Source: Ascidia mentula (Eukaryota; Chordata; Ascidiacea; Phlebobranchia; Ascidiidae). Taken from it: a stretch of DNA of 64,000 nt. The position numbers and the translations under genes are program-made. Each line of letters begins with the position of its first letter. The first letter of the stretch is position 1. Below the pieces are notes generated by a model. That model was given only the letters and a program-made list of their open reading frames with translations, did not search any database and was not told the origin of the DNA. The DNA lies in NCBI GenBank assembly GCA_947561715.1, contig OX387205.1, positions 1,617,001 to 1,681,000 of the forward strand, in the 5' to 3' direction. Below, piece after piece: positions 36,701-49,200 of this stretch.

Positions 36701-39700
36701 TCTGCTGAACTTGACACTTCTGTGACATCACAAACACCCCGTACCCCAGTTGAGTCCCCAAAGGCGCAGCCAAGGCGACAAAGATATCAATCAAGGTTAC
36801 TTATTTACGCTGTGTAACATTGTTGCCTAAATATAAGGGAAAATCAGCCTTCCTGTTTAAACAACTCTTCACCTTTTTCTGCCTTTTCACACATTACTAC
36901 TTTTCGTCTTGTTTGTGTCTTGCTTACTTGTCCTGATGAAGGTCTGTTGCATAACGACCGACACGTTCGTGATTGTTGGTACCAATACTATCTGCCTTTA
37001 TTGTCTCTTTGTGAGTAATTTTGGTTGCCTGAATATAATATTAACTTATCATTATGTTTTAGCTTTAGCAGTATGGGTGAAAGTATTCCTTCCACCTCGC
37101 CTTCGCCCACTAGGAGGAGCCATAGCAGACTTCCTCGTCCTGTCGGTAAAGGTGGAAAAGAGCGAAGAGCGCCATCGCGTGAAAGCAAGAAATCACAACA
37201 AACTGGTATGTAGAGGCTAACAGAGCACTGAAGGAGTTAATAGAAATATTAAACATTTGCTGGGTTGTAAATGGTGATTTTTATGGTTGAGTAAGCGTAG
37301 CGTCTACTCTGCTGTGGTTGAGTAAACACAAGTGCCGGTGTTAATGTTTAACTTGTGCCCGGGATGTTTAAATTTCTGTTGTAAGAAGCAGTTTGTCTCA
37401 GTAGAATACAAATATGTAACATGGGGTTATTAGTGAGAGAATTCCAAGTGTGAAGTGAGTATTTTACTGCGTGCGAGATTTTATCTTTCTGATTGCTGCC
37501 CATCTGACAATAAGACAACAATGATTTTTGTTAAACTTTGCATTTTGCCAACTGTGAGGCTTAAGTTTTATGTTATCTATTGCTACAGTGCAGAGAATGA
37601 CAATGTCATTTAGGCGAAATTAACATTTTATATTAAAATATTGCATTGACCTTGATTGTCAATCACTCTTTGTGAGTATTTTTTTATTATTTGTGTCTAT
37701 TGTTGCTTGTGTCGCATATTTATGTGTATATTTGAAGTTGGGCGGTGTGACATAAATTATTTATACCTTTTTTTGTTAATACGCATGTGTAGACATGTAA
37801 AATATATCATAAGAGCAAATATAAATTCAATTTTCTGTTTACAGTAAACTCACAGTGAAACCGAGATATTTGTTATATTTCAGACAAAGGAACAGACAGT
37901 GGTTTTGTTGGTTCGGAGAGCAGCAGACAGTCGACATCCGCTACTCCTCTTCAACCAACTCGGATTAAACTTGTCCAAAGACCACCGACTGCTGTGGAAG
38001 TTCAATCTCCCTCTCAACCAAAACCTACAGAGAAAAGAGATCGAGCTGCCTCTGGAGACACAACTTCTACAATGACAACTGCAGACAGGTTAGCAGCATT
38101 AAAAACCATGGTATATATGTGTTTGATTATGTTTTTGTGAATGCACAAAATTTGTGCATTTCAAATTATCGTTTTGAAAATGAAAGCCAAAGCTAAAATG
38201 CTGTTGATCGTATTAGTAAACGTTTCGAACACATACTGGGTTTATCATCAGTAAGCGAATGCAGAAAAGCGTCGGGGTAATAAACGACTGAGCAGGCAGA
38301 AGGGTGATGTACTGATGATGAACCCAGTATGTGTTCGAAACGTTTACTAATATGATCAACAGCATTTTAGCTTTGGCTTTCATTTTCAAAGTTATGAAAT
38401 CCAAGTATTTTGCACTCAAATTATCATGATTTTACACGTTTTAAACAACTTGTAATTTATCATGTAATTATTGTTAAAAATTACCTTTTTTGTGTGTAAT
38501 TTTGGATGTAAACTATATATACTGATGGCTGGCACACTTTTTGTGACCTAAGATATATTGCGTTGTAGTGAAAGTTAAAAATGTGTGCATTTTGGAATTA
38601 CAATTTAAAAACTATTTCTTTGGTTTGCAATAATAATAGAAAAACTGAAAGCATGGAAACCTTAATTTTATTTGCTTTCGCAGAATTCCAACGAATCGGT
38701 CGGCACCTCAAACAAGTTACATCGACAGGGTTGTAATATACAAACCACCAAACACCCATGTAAGTGATATGCAATAAAACTTGGAAATACGTTAGTGTAT
38801 AAAGTGATGATTGTCCTCATATTCATGTGTCTAACCTTTTTCTGGTTTGTTTGATAATAATTTTTGTTATCCAGTTTGTTTCTTGTATGGACAAATGTAA
38901 AATCAAATTGTCTTGTCAGCTATACTTTTGAGGGGAACATTTGTTTTAATCACATTTATCAAGTTACATTAGTGTGTATTTGTCTGGTTTGTTTCAGCAC
39001 AAACAAATATATTTATTTATTTCAGGATGATTCTTTCGATGACCTCAGTACAACATCGACAGTGAGGGAAGCTTTGCGTCCTCGTCACCATTCTCATTCT
39101 TGTTCCACATCGACCGCGCCATCGCAAGCTACCACCATCAGACGACCCCAATTCGGGGGTTTCCCGCATGGCTCCAAAAGTGGAGCCAGTCTAAAGTCAA
39201 GAGACAGTGGCAAAAGGTACGAAACTATTGGTGGATTTTCACTAATTGCACAAAATTTTATGAATTATTTCTGCATTCATATAAAAAGTTTTGCTTTAAA
39301 AATATATTGGAATATCACCACACCTATTTTTACTCTGTTTCAAAAAAAAATTCTAAGATGTGCATTTTATACAATACTTTTTTCCATTGACCAAAAATCA
39401 TCTCTCCTTTGTAGGTCTGTGGCAAGCAGCATGCGTGACAGTACGCTGGATGCGATCCGCGGTGAAATATCTCGTCTCAGGGGTGAAATTAATGCAGCAA
39501 AAGCACAAGAGAAGGAAAATCTACGTCCAGCCCATACCTCGACCCCACGCAGAACTTCTAATGGTCGAAACTCACCAGCTGTTTCTGACAGTGAACATCT
39601 ACAAGCTATCAGACATGATATAAAGGTAATTTCTTTCAGTTCAATGTGAAATAGGCTTGAAATTCTTACTTGTCTGTTTGATTCAGAGCACTTGCCCATG

Positions 39701-42205
39701 TATAAACCTATTGTTTGTGCTATTGGCTTATGTACATTGACATAAAGTTGCATATGTTACAGTAATTAGTTTGTACTCTTTATAAAAATATGCATAAGTT
39801 ATGTTCAATATCCAGTTATCACATTTCACAAAAAAATTATACTTTTAATTAGTAGTATCATACGAAAAAAGCACACTCATATATTTGTTACATATTGCAT
39901 AGCAAGTTTTATCCATGGATGCCAGAATTCAGAAATTTCAGGTAAATATGTAATTGAGGGCAATCTTGAGAGCTTAATCAAACAAAACATCCGCAACACA
40001 AAGAATGCCGGCTTGTCACTTGATCACGAAACAAAAACAAATTGCTGGCTATTGTGCGGCCGTTGACATTGTGGCAGGTCGTGACAAGTTTTTACTCTTT
40101 CGAGTAAAGAGGGAGGCAGACAAATAAATATCGAGTGCTCTGCCCATTACAACGAAGTAATGGTTTACGAGCTATTTGGAGACGTTAGCTGAAGCCTGGA
40201 GTCGTTGACTTAAGATTTTGAGTGATGCACCAGGTTTCACAAGTTGTGACAGAACATTAGTTAATGTTGAAGGATTTTTCATGCAAACAATGCTGTTGAG
40301 GGCATGTCTATGATACTTTGAATGTGTTCATGCTTGAATACTCTTCCTATCAAAAGTTTGTTAGGGTTGTTAATGGTTGTTCTGGTAACATTGCAATTTG
40401 TACAAAAGTATGTATTTGCTAAGTTTGTATCAAAACAAGTTATCAGTTAATGCAATCCACAAAGTTTGTGTGTAAGTGTAGAGTTGGTGCTAATTTCAAT
40501 ATTTTCATCAACATAAACTTAAATCTTTTTAAGTTTGGAAAACAAGGTAGCACAATATGTGATCAAACACATTTATATACAACAATGTCGTGGTATTTCG
40601 TTCCACCTGCATGTATGGATGAATGCGATTATGAGAGCTCAGAGGCAGAGTCAGGGATATTTGATGACGAAGACACCCCCAGATATTATTCAGATGAGTT
40701 TTCCTCAGGAAAATATTCACCTCGTAGAAAAGAAAGTCCCAGAAGTGTTTCTCCAAATGTTGGATCCAATACTTCAAGGTCACGAAACAGAACACAAAGA
40801 ATTTATAAAAGGGTAAACACTAGGGTCTAGGACGTAAATTGGATTTTGAACTCTGGTTGGTCTTCGTTTTGTTTTATCTGCAATGCCCACCTTTCCCAAT
40901 CACTTTTTTAATTGCATTCTACTTTTTATGTATTGACTTTAAACTTTTTGTTACTTTTAGGCTCTTAAAGATGAATTGCAACGTAAAGGCCCGAAAAAGG
41001 TGAGCAAAGAAGAACTTGACCTTGCTTTATTTAATACTTTCTACATATTTTCATTATAAAATTGCTCCACAGTCGACAGATGTTGATGATTTGAGTCTTA
41101 AATCTGCCGACCTGACAACTGGAAGATCACGCGACACTGAACGAGGTCGAAGGTCACGGCGGTCAAGGTCACTGGGGCGTGATGACGCAAGTGAAACAAG
41201 CACACATAGAAATGACACCAGTCCTGAAGTTGAAGGTCGTCGAAGGAGAAGATCAAGGTCACAGACCCGTAATCCCTGGCAGGGTGGCTACTGGACATAT
41301 GTACCCCCAGCCCCCCTTGCCCCCCCTGTTTGGGGGACTTCCCAACCCCCAATGGGTCGTACCTATCAAAGGGCTACTTCACCAGTCGCCCCCGTATATC
41401 CGCAAATGGTCCACACGGCGCCAGTCATAGGCCCTCCACCCAGCATGATATACATGGAACCCCAGGCCCAGACAATGGGCCCGGTATACATACCAGCTGC
41501 ACCAAGACAGGGAAGATTTTACACCACCCCCAGTAAGCCGAAAGCGTCTGTGTACATTTCACCATCTCGTGGTCGAAGTGGAAATGTACGTAAAGCGAGT
41601 GTCTATATTGTTGAAAGCGATGGTGAAGAGCAACCATTAAGGAGGTTAGTTGAGTTTTGCAATTAAAAGGTCATACAATGTGAAATGCCGATAAAGGTTT
41701 GTAGTATTTATGATTTAATTATGTGGTGATTAAGTTTTATGGCAGACAAAAGAATACAGTACGATAATTTTTTGCCAGAAGATCAGTCTATTTTAAATTG
41801 TAATTTTAAGCATGATCACAAAATGCGATGGTTCTCAAACTGTGCCTGGTAATGCCCTGATTTGTCATTGTGAGTTTCCGGGGGCATCGGGTAACGATTT
41901 GAACAAAACAAATCGGTTTGAAAAAAATTACGGAAACAACAAGTTTATCTACAAAGTGTGTTCTGCGACTGAACATAATGCGATCATTGCTTTGCAGAAG
42001 TCATCTAAATCTTCGTCGGTCATCTTCATTGTCAAGGATTCACACAAAACCGTCTTCATTGGTCGTCCTTCCTGATTCACGCTTGAACGATTCCATAGAG
42101 CGAGCAGAGCGGTCAGCTGAAAATCTGCGTTCGCACTCGCGACAAATGTACCGTTCGGTTCGTGATGATCTCTATAGAACCCAACTAATGGCGGACACAA
42201 TGTGA
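27706..42205 (+). CDS. AKNA: AKNA-like centrosomal/AT-hook-type protein
   Basis: About 32 exons, 1516 residues by phase-consistent splicing: 27706-27752, 28209-28375, 28692-28778, 28844-28978, 29282-29447, 29510-29613, 29826-29885, 30032-30112, 30207-30456, 30924-31009, 31080-31124, 31324-31369, 31577-31615, 31897-31995, 32057-32158, 32466-32607, 33763-33837, 34370-34489, 34613-34786, 35234-35466, 35936-36088, 36338-36442, 36685-36795, 37063-37205, 37884-38088, 38684-38759, 39026-39216, 39415-39625, 40534-40812, 40961-40999, 41073-41644, 41998-42205. The family signature is the coiled-coil block ending 'FAQAENTIDHLRLGAK' with 'INIFASVPRPSP' after it, then 'LEQDYLNAIDEHAAEQKK' and 'DSGFVGSESSR'. 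AKNA organises microtubules at centrosomes in vertebrates; its AT-hook role is debated. The rest is Ser/Pro/Arg-rich and disordered. The exon 5/6 junction (29447/29510) is the least certain, because the stronger acceptor at 29496 breaks the frame. Exon 6 has a TCA repeat encoding poly-Ser. Confidence 0.85.
35097..35215 (+). repeat. Solo arm related to the 38171-38415 foldback element
   Basis: From CTGATGATGAACCCAG (35097) through 'AACAGCATTTTAGCT.TGGCTTTC' to about 35205, this intron segment matches the right arm of the foldback at 38312-38415, with about 80% identity by eye. It has no matching left arm. It contains the same CTGATGA...GAAC...GTTCGAAAC core (35097-35126). Confidence 0.7.
35532..35795 (-). 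mobile_element. tRNA-derived SINE (minus orientation) in an AKNA intron
   Basis: Read on the minus strand, about 35785 to 35700 looks like a pol III promoter: box A-like 'CTCAGTTGGTAAAGC', then box B-like 'GAGTTCAAACCTCACC'. The unrelated tail then runs to about 35532 and includes CAATCATGCGATCGCATTAA. The same tail occurs separately at 47922-48003, showing that it is a dispersed family. GCCCAGGCAT occurs in the head (on the minus strand) and inverted in the body. Exact ends and target duplications were not resolved. Confidence 0.75.
38171..38415. mobile_element. Foldback/inverted-repeat element flanked by 10-bp direct repeats
   Basis: Left arm about 38171-38254 and right arm about 38310-38385 are near-complementary: 'GAAAATGAAAGCCAAAGC' against 'GCTTTGGCTTTCATTTTC', and GTAAACGTTTCGAACAC against its complement. 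TCAAATTATC occurs directly on both sides (38161-38170 and 38416-38425), suggesting a target-site duplication. There is no coding capacity. It lies in an AKNA intron. Confidence 0.8.
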
Positions 42206-43748
42206 ATCATTGTGAGAATAGTTGTGGGAAGCAAATCACAGTACTGTGGTTAAAGTTTAATAGTTATGATTTTTGCACAGTTAGTGTTACAATAATTCAC
42301 ACTTAATGCACAATTGTCATTCCAGTAATCCTAATACACAACTATTGCTACACTACACACCCTTCCGTAATTCACAATCCATTTTATCTTATTCACAAGT
42401 TTACTGAATAATGCACGAACACGCAAGTGCCACATCATTGTTACTTCACATTGTGCCTGAATATTTTATATTATGCGTTAGTGGGCATGTTTTGGTTTTA
42501 TTAGATTTGTCTTCAACGAAAGTGCCTCAATGTTTTTACTAGCTTAGCATTTAATAGAAAAAAGATAATCCACCAAAACTCTCAAGCATTTGTAGCTTTT
42601 CTTTTGCATTTTAATTGCTTTCCTTCAAAAATAGTTGTACATTTTGCAAATCAAGCAGGTCAAAAACTCCAACAATGTTTTTGTACATATCTGTATAAAT
42701 TTTTTACTATTAACATCTTTACGCCATGTTTTACTTTTTATAACATCCTATTATACTTACAACAATTTTTAACTTGTGTACGGAGTAATCTGTATATACA
42801 TAAATATCACTCATTATTTGTCCACTAACATAATTCCAATTTCCTTCTAATTTAAAATAATGTGAAGCTGGAGGCTGTGAGCTTTACTGTGATTTTATGT
42901 TACTTGCAAAAAGTTCACTGTGTTTAAATTACTTCAAATATTGAAAGGTCAACGCAAATTGTTCTGTGATGACTTACCGTCCATGTCCAGGCAAACTGCA
43001 AATTACTTGTTTTAGTGAAATAAAAAAGACTAAACTGAAAGTTGAAAATACCTGTTTCCATTTTATTGCAGGAGTTTTCACAGGACAGATAACAATAAAT
43101 AACTTTTCACTATGATTTCTTAACACAAAAGTTTTGTTTAAAATGTCAGCATTAATGAAACGAGCAATGTTTGAATGTAGTTTTACTCTCAGTGCCACAG
43201 AACCACACCAAAATTCAAACCAAACTAAATTGATAATCAAAGAAGAAATCACTTTCAACTGCACAGTCAGCAGTTTAAATGCGTTTGTAACAGAGCAATA
43301 AAACAGCACAAGCAAATTATGTTACACTCCTGCATACGAACAAATTCTGACACAGAACAATACTTTACAATAAAACAACCAACGGAACATATTTAGTGGA
43401 ATATGTGTGGAAATTAAATTGTGCATAATCAGAACTAACACCTCCACAAAGTCATCATCACCTACCAGTACTTGTGGTAAAGTTTATTCTAGTGAGCTAA
43501 GCAACATATTTCACATGTAAGCATCAATGCATCTGCAACCTAATTGCTGGAAAAGCATGACATGTATTCGACTCGAAAACCCTAAGAGACATGCTTTACA
43601 ATATTTATTCCATTATCCATGCTTATTGTTATTATTATTTCACGTTTTCATGGCTGCTTGGATAAAATCTGTTTCAAACAGATTCTTTTTTATTTATGTT
43701 ATAAGACGACGTCACAGACAAATGTTTGGAATTCCAAACCACCCACAG
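42206..43748. other. Convergent 3' UTRs of AKNA-like gene and GOSR1
   Basis: 1.5 kb of AT-rich sequence lies between the two stop codons. Candidate poly(A) hexamers are AATAAA near 43018 (plus) and TTTATT near 43063 and 43604 (minus). No additional gene is supported. Confidence 0.45.
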
Positions 43749-45587
43749 CTAGTGTAGCCAGTAAATTAGAATAAGAATTATACAAAAAGCAATAACAGCT
43801 GCAATGATGAGGGAATCTCTACGCTTGCGCAACTTGATCTTCTGCACAAGGTTGTTTATAGCGGGGAATCGATCTGCACGACATTATTGGCATGAAAAAG
43901 GTCCTGACAATTGACTGTGGTAAGTTACTGTACAGTGAAGTGGGGTGCATAAAATTCATCATTCAAATTCATTGACAATAATGGCATATGACTGGCAATA
44001 AACATTACTTCCTACATTAGGTGGTAAAATCATTTGACTTACTTGCTAGGTTGTTCATTCTTGTTGTGATGCCTTTGAACATTGCACGCTGCTGGTTTAA
44101 ATTGTCCCTTGATGCCATAGCAATGCTAAACAAACGAAAAAAATTGTAACAACAGTTTTACGGGCTTGCAAAGACATTCAACACTTACTCGATGGCCTCA
44201 TCAGCAAGTCTGTCAGAACTGCAAAACATTTCGAATTGATTATGATGAAAGAGAAAAAAATTAATATTATAACAAGCTTACTTTCGCAAATGATCATGTT
44301 CTTTCATATAAAGATCAGTCCGTCTATTGTTAACTCCACTTGAGTTCTTGTAAGCACTAAAAAAATTGTAAAACAACTTGGTTTTGCAAAAACATGGGTT
44401 GGTTTGTGGTGTAGGTGATATAACCTACTGTTACATATAATTTAACAATGACAAAAGTAGATGTAAAGTGTACACCAATGTGAAATAACACAGAAGTAAA
44501 AACAATAACTGACTCAATGTCTCGACGGACAGATCCAAGTAAATCCTCTCGCTCACGATGTGAATGAATGTTGGTACGAGTTTTACGAAATTCATGGTTG
44601 TAGTCCTGCATACAGAAAAGTTACCAGCCATTTTAAACTCCACTATAAATTATGTTGCATAGTTTGATTTACCTGCAGAATATCTCTGTGCCTTTGTATC
44701 GTGTGCATCATGGCAGGATTAGATGAGTTGGCAGACTCAAGATATTCTGACATTTTATCATTCATTCCTGTCAACTGAAAAGCAAGGTTTTAACTTTTCT
44801 TTCTGTACAATGGTCGGTACTTTTAAATGCTTTTTTTAGAATTGAATCCAACTATACTTTGGTGCAGTAATTTTTTTTGCTTTAGGGCAGAGGTCCCCAA
44901 CCTTTCTTGCCCTACAGACCAGTTTAGCAACTGTAGATATGTATTGCATAATAACAAAAATAAATGTAAGGATAACATAAGTGAAACTCTCCATGACGCT
45001 GTAATTGTGAGAGTATAGGTAAATACTAGTATAGTACCATGCAGCATTTATTGGTAGCGGAATAGGGCATAAGGAATTTCGAAATTAATGACATTAGTTG
45101 GTAATAGCCCACGACTTGGTGGTTGGGGACCCCTGTTGTAGGGTATTAACGCAAGCATACTTTCGCTAGAAGTTGCTCGATCTCCATTGCCATGGTTTCA
45201 ATCATGTGATCACTTGATGAGCTGTTTAGAAGAGGAGTGTTGTCAGATATTGAGGATGCATTGTGGCTAATGCTCGTCCCTAGTTTGCTAAAGGAAACCA
45301 GTTTTAAATCCAGTTCATTTTCCAATCTCCTCGCTTGACGTCTTAAATCTAAAAAAATGCAAAGCTTCCTTGGCCACATGTTCTTGGGTCTTTCAAAATA
45401 AAGCAATGAAAAGAAAATGCAGCAGAAATTACTTCTCAATTAAATTAACAACAAAATTTTAAAGGACTTTATTTTTTAATTATCACATAAGTTATATGTA
45501 TAGAATCCATGTAAAGTTGCCTTGTTACCAATACAAGAATATGAAAAAAATAGCAAATACAAATGCACCTTCCCACTGATTTGCCAT
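43749..45587 (-). CDS. GOSR1: Golgi SNAP receptor complex member 1 (GOS28, Qb-SNARE)
   Basis: SNARE for ER-to-Golgi and intra-Golgi transport. Eight minus-strand exons: 45569-45587, 45161-45348, 44673-44774, 44514-44605, 44282-44356, 44189-44218, 44043-44125, 43749-43873; 237 residues (human about 250), phases all consistent. The N-terminus reads MANQWEDLRRQARRLENELD then LKLVSFSKLG. 'TPLLNSSSSD' and 'ETMAMEIEQLLAK' follow, then 'QRHRDILQDYNHEF', 'VNNRRTDLYMKEHDHLR' and the SNARE motif (about residues 140-210). 'LRKRRDSLIIAAVIAF' starts the C-terminal anchor. A 30-bp microexon (44189-44218) is present, and a hAT MITE sits in intron 2. The gene is head-to-head with GALNT7. Confidence 0.96.
44888..45135. 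mobile_element. Short hAT-type MITE in GOSR1 intron 2
   Basis: The 248-bp element starts CAGAGGTCCCCAACC and ends GGTTGGGGACCCCTG, giving 15-bp terminal inverted repeats with one mismatch. The flanking 8-mers CTTTAGGG (44880-44887) and TTGTAGGG (45136-45143) agree at 6 of 8 positions, a slightly decayed target duplication of hAT length. No transposase is present. Confidence 0.9.
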
Positions 45588-46208
45588 CGTTCCAGGATCT
45601 GGTTTGAACGAAATTTTCTGTAGAGCCTGATTTAAATCAGATCTTCTGTTGTAGTTGGGATCAGCCAGTGTGGCGCACTCACATTAGGCTTTGTGCTGCA
45701 CAAACCTGGCAATGTAAACAATGGCGACGTTTTTTCGCGTTTTTAACGAACCAAAACACCTTGCAAGTTGTTTGTTGTTGACAATAAAAACAAAATTCTC
45801 TCACGTCATCGGTGTGATTTCTATGAACTCATTTCTATCATCCGACAAAAAGCAAATCAGATGAGGGAAACAAATTCGTTTCAAAATCATTTGTCGTCAC
45901 CACACGTTTCCGTCATCGGATACACATAGAAATATACAATGCAAAAGCATCAAGTTTTAATATGACTGCAAGTTAGCAACAAAGTTGCAAGTTTATGTTC
46001 AGTATAAGTTATGTGCACAATTGTATGCAAATTACCAATATCGTTGTATTTTTAGGCTATCGTACCCTAGCCACATAGCATGTGCACTCATACCTAGTGC
46101 ATTTGCTGCCACGTTTACATTTGATTTATAGCCAGGCTAAACGTGGCAACAAATGTCATGATTTTACGTTACATTCAATTCTTTTCAGGAATTAAACAAT
46201 TTGTGAAA
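45588..46208. promoter_or_regulatory. Shared intergenic promoter region, GOSR1 / GALNT7
   Basis: The two start codons lie 620 bp apart and point away from each other. CACGTCATCGG near 45803 and CCGTCATCGG near 45911 are a repeated CRE-like half site. No TATA box is obvious. Bidirectional promoter function is inferred from the arrangement. Confidence 0.4.
46175..46188 (+). promoter_or_regulatory. Acceptor-like site upstream of GALNT7 start
   Basis: The pyrimidine-rich 'attcttttcag' (AG at 46187-46188) lies 20 bp ahead of the chosen ATG at 46209. It may be a trans-splice or 5' UTR acceptor, and it is the main reason for choosing 46209 over in-frame upstream starts. Confidence 0.4.
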
Positions 46209-49200
46209 ATGATGAGAAGAAAGTCCAAGACGTTGTTAAAAACGTTCTGTTTGTTCGCGTGTCTGTCGTTTGCGTATTACTACTATTTCCTCAAGGAAGA
46301 CGGGAAAGTAAAATCGCGGGACAGTCGAAAAAACTTGGATTATGATTATCATGGGGGAAATGGCCAGCATCAAAACAACGAAAATCATGAAAAGGTGAAA
46401 AATGCTTACAGTTAACCTACACAAATGTTTTTTATTTTGTTAAAAGTTAAATTTTTCTTGTTTTGTATGAAACAAATGTATGTATTATAGAAACTGCATA
46501 AAGTGGACAAAAGCAAGTGGCCGACAGGAAAACAATCTCTTCCTTTTGATTGGGAAAGAAGAGTAAGTTGCAATGCATTAAGGCAAACATCCCTTACAAT
46601 CTCTAACCAAAGACTAACTTTAGTTCGTTTGTAATCAATTAAGTGGGATATTTTTTAATTGCAATTAATAAATTGTGTGTGTTAGGCTTGAATGCATCTT
46701 GAACAACTGCTGTGCTGTCATTTACATAAAAACAAAATCATGTATGCAGAAAATTAAGTTTGATTATCACTATGCCTTATTGACTCTGCAGTTAGTGCAT
46801 GTTCAAGGAATTCATTTCATGTTTGTTTTATTTTCCAGACCCCCAATGACTTTGAATATCCCTGGTTGGATCACAATGCTCTTGGAAATTATGAGGCGAA
46901 CTCATCCTTACCAAAGTACAAATAAGTGTTTGATGTTGTTTTATAATAGTCTTGTTTTTGTAGTACAGTATTTAACAGATACATCTTGCTGCTGATGCTT
47001 CCAGGCATAATATTTGTTCGATTTTTAAAAGCTGCTAGGCCAAAATAATATTTTGTTTTGTTTTAATATATATTACACCTGGTCACATCTGTAGCAAGAC
47101 ATTCAAATGAATAAAAAATCTAAATTTATGGGATTCCTCAAAATTCAACTGGTTTTGAAAAACTTATCACACGAATAAATATAAATTTGTATTACAGGAG
47201 AGCAGGAGCAGGAGAATATGGAGTGGAAGTCGTGTTGGATAAGAGTTTGGATCAAAGTGTCAAAGACTCGATCAATGAATTTGGATTCAACATGGTGGCC
47301 AGTGACAGAATATCACTAGACAGGGCACCCAAAGATTTAAGACACCAAGAGTAGGTTTTTAGATTGGTGCATAATGACTCCGCAAAGTGTGAATTTTATC
47401 ATGCATGTGTTAATTCTTTCTTGCCAAACATCACGGTTTCATGTGTCGAATTAATTGCAGCTTTTTTTGCGTTTGGAAAATCTATTCACAATAACGATAT
47501 TAATTTTGTTGCGCGGTCAAACCAAAGCTCAAACATGAAATATACTTTTATAAATACACATGTAAAAACTTCTGACGGCAGATAGTGCTTGCAAGTGTGC
47601 TTAACTAACATTATCATCATTCAATAGCTAATCAATTAGAAGTTCCATGCTTCCAAATTTAACTGGTTGGTCTGATTTTTAGATGCAAACACTGGAATTA
47701 TCCACCAAGCCTTCCCTCAGTTAGTGTAATTGTGGTTTTTCACAACGAAGGCTGGTCACCTTTGATAAGAACTGTCCACAATGTGATCAACAACACCCCG
47801 AAAGAATACTTGCATGAAATTGTTATGATTGATGACGGAAGCAAAAAAGGTACATTTGCAAATATTTAGACACAATCCCATGTTATGGCGAAACATTCTT
47901 ACATGTATAAATGTGTACAATAGCTGTGATCGTCAAGTAAGGACCTGCGCAGTGGGACGATACTGCCAATCATGCGATCGCATTAAACATTGCTGCAATG
48001 AATAAATGTTGTTAGAATGTCTAGCTTATTTTCTGGATCTCAGTTAGTATTTTTTTGTTCAAGAACACCTTGGTTCACCCATGGATGAATACATTAAAAG
48101 ATTCAATGGAATTGTGAAGTTGTATAGAAATGAAAGAAGGGAAGGGTTGATCAGGGCCAGAAGTATCGGTGCCAAGAAAGCAACGGGACAGGTAATAAGA
48201 ATTGCTGTGCTCACTGTTAATGTGAAACATCAAATCTGTATTCTCTGTTTAACAACAAATAATTGTTCTACTTCTCTTCCTGATAACATTTTTAAGTGTT
48301 TGATTGATAGAAACATGTAAATACCTGTGTGGAAGTGCAGACTATATGTTAAATTGTTTATTTACATTAAATGGGAAAAAATGCGTGATTTTGGCACTGT
48401 TGGGACAAACCTGGTGTTCTTAACTGCAGATCCTGGTATATTTGGATGCACATTGTGAGGCAGGACCAAACTGGCTACCTCCGCTTATAACTCCGATTGT
48501 GAATGACCACAGAGCTTGCACTGTTCCACTTATTGATGTCATAGATGGAAACAAGTATGTTTAACATAAATATATGTGTTGTATCCGTTGCCAAATGATT
48601 CAGACTTTTGCTAATGGCGTTGCCATGTAACAAATATGCATGAACTGTTTTTTTTTGTTAGAAGTGCAAGTATACTGCATTTTTCTTTGTTATAAATTTG
48701 CTCAGTGGTCATACTTATTTCAGTTTACAAATGCAACTCAGTTCAAATAGTTATCTTTTTATTTGTTTCATTGTAGAGTAACACAAAACATGTTGTGTAC
48801 ATTTTTTATATATATAAAAAAAATGTTTGATAGCACTTTAAAAGTTTTTGTTAGGAACGCAAGTACAGTGTATTTTTCTTTGGTATAAATTTGTGTTCAT
48901 AATCTGTTTAAAAACGAGTGTTGTTATTTTTCCAGATACACTTTCACTGAACAAGCAGGAGGTGATTCTGATGGCTTGGCCCGAGGTGCGTGGGATTGGA
49001 GTTTTTCATGGAAGCGGATTCCGCTTACCAAGAAAGAAAAAACACGAAGAAAGCATCTCACTGAGCCCTACAGGTGGGTTTTATTGAAACATATCGCTGA
49101 GAAAAAAATGATTTTGTGTGAATAATGTGCCAAAAATAAGCGGAATATTTTTTTCATATTTTTTTTCGTTTGTTCCTGTTTCCAAAATTAACAGTGTAAG

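Noticed and set aside
38864..39649. 261-codon open frame as a single exon
   Set aside because: It spans two real AKNA exons and the stop-free intron between them; splice sites and phase show two exons (39026-39216 and 39415-39625).
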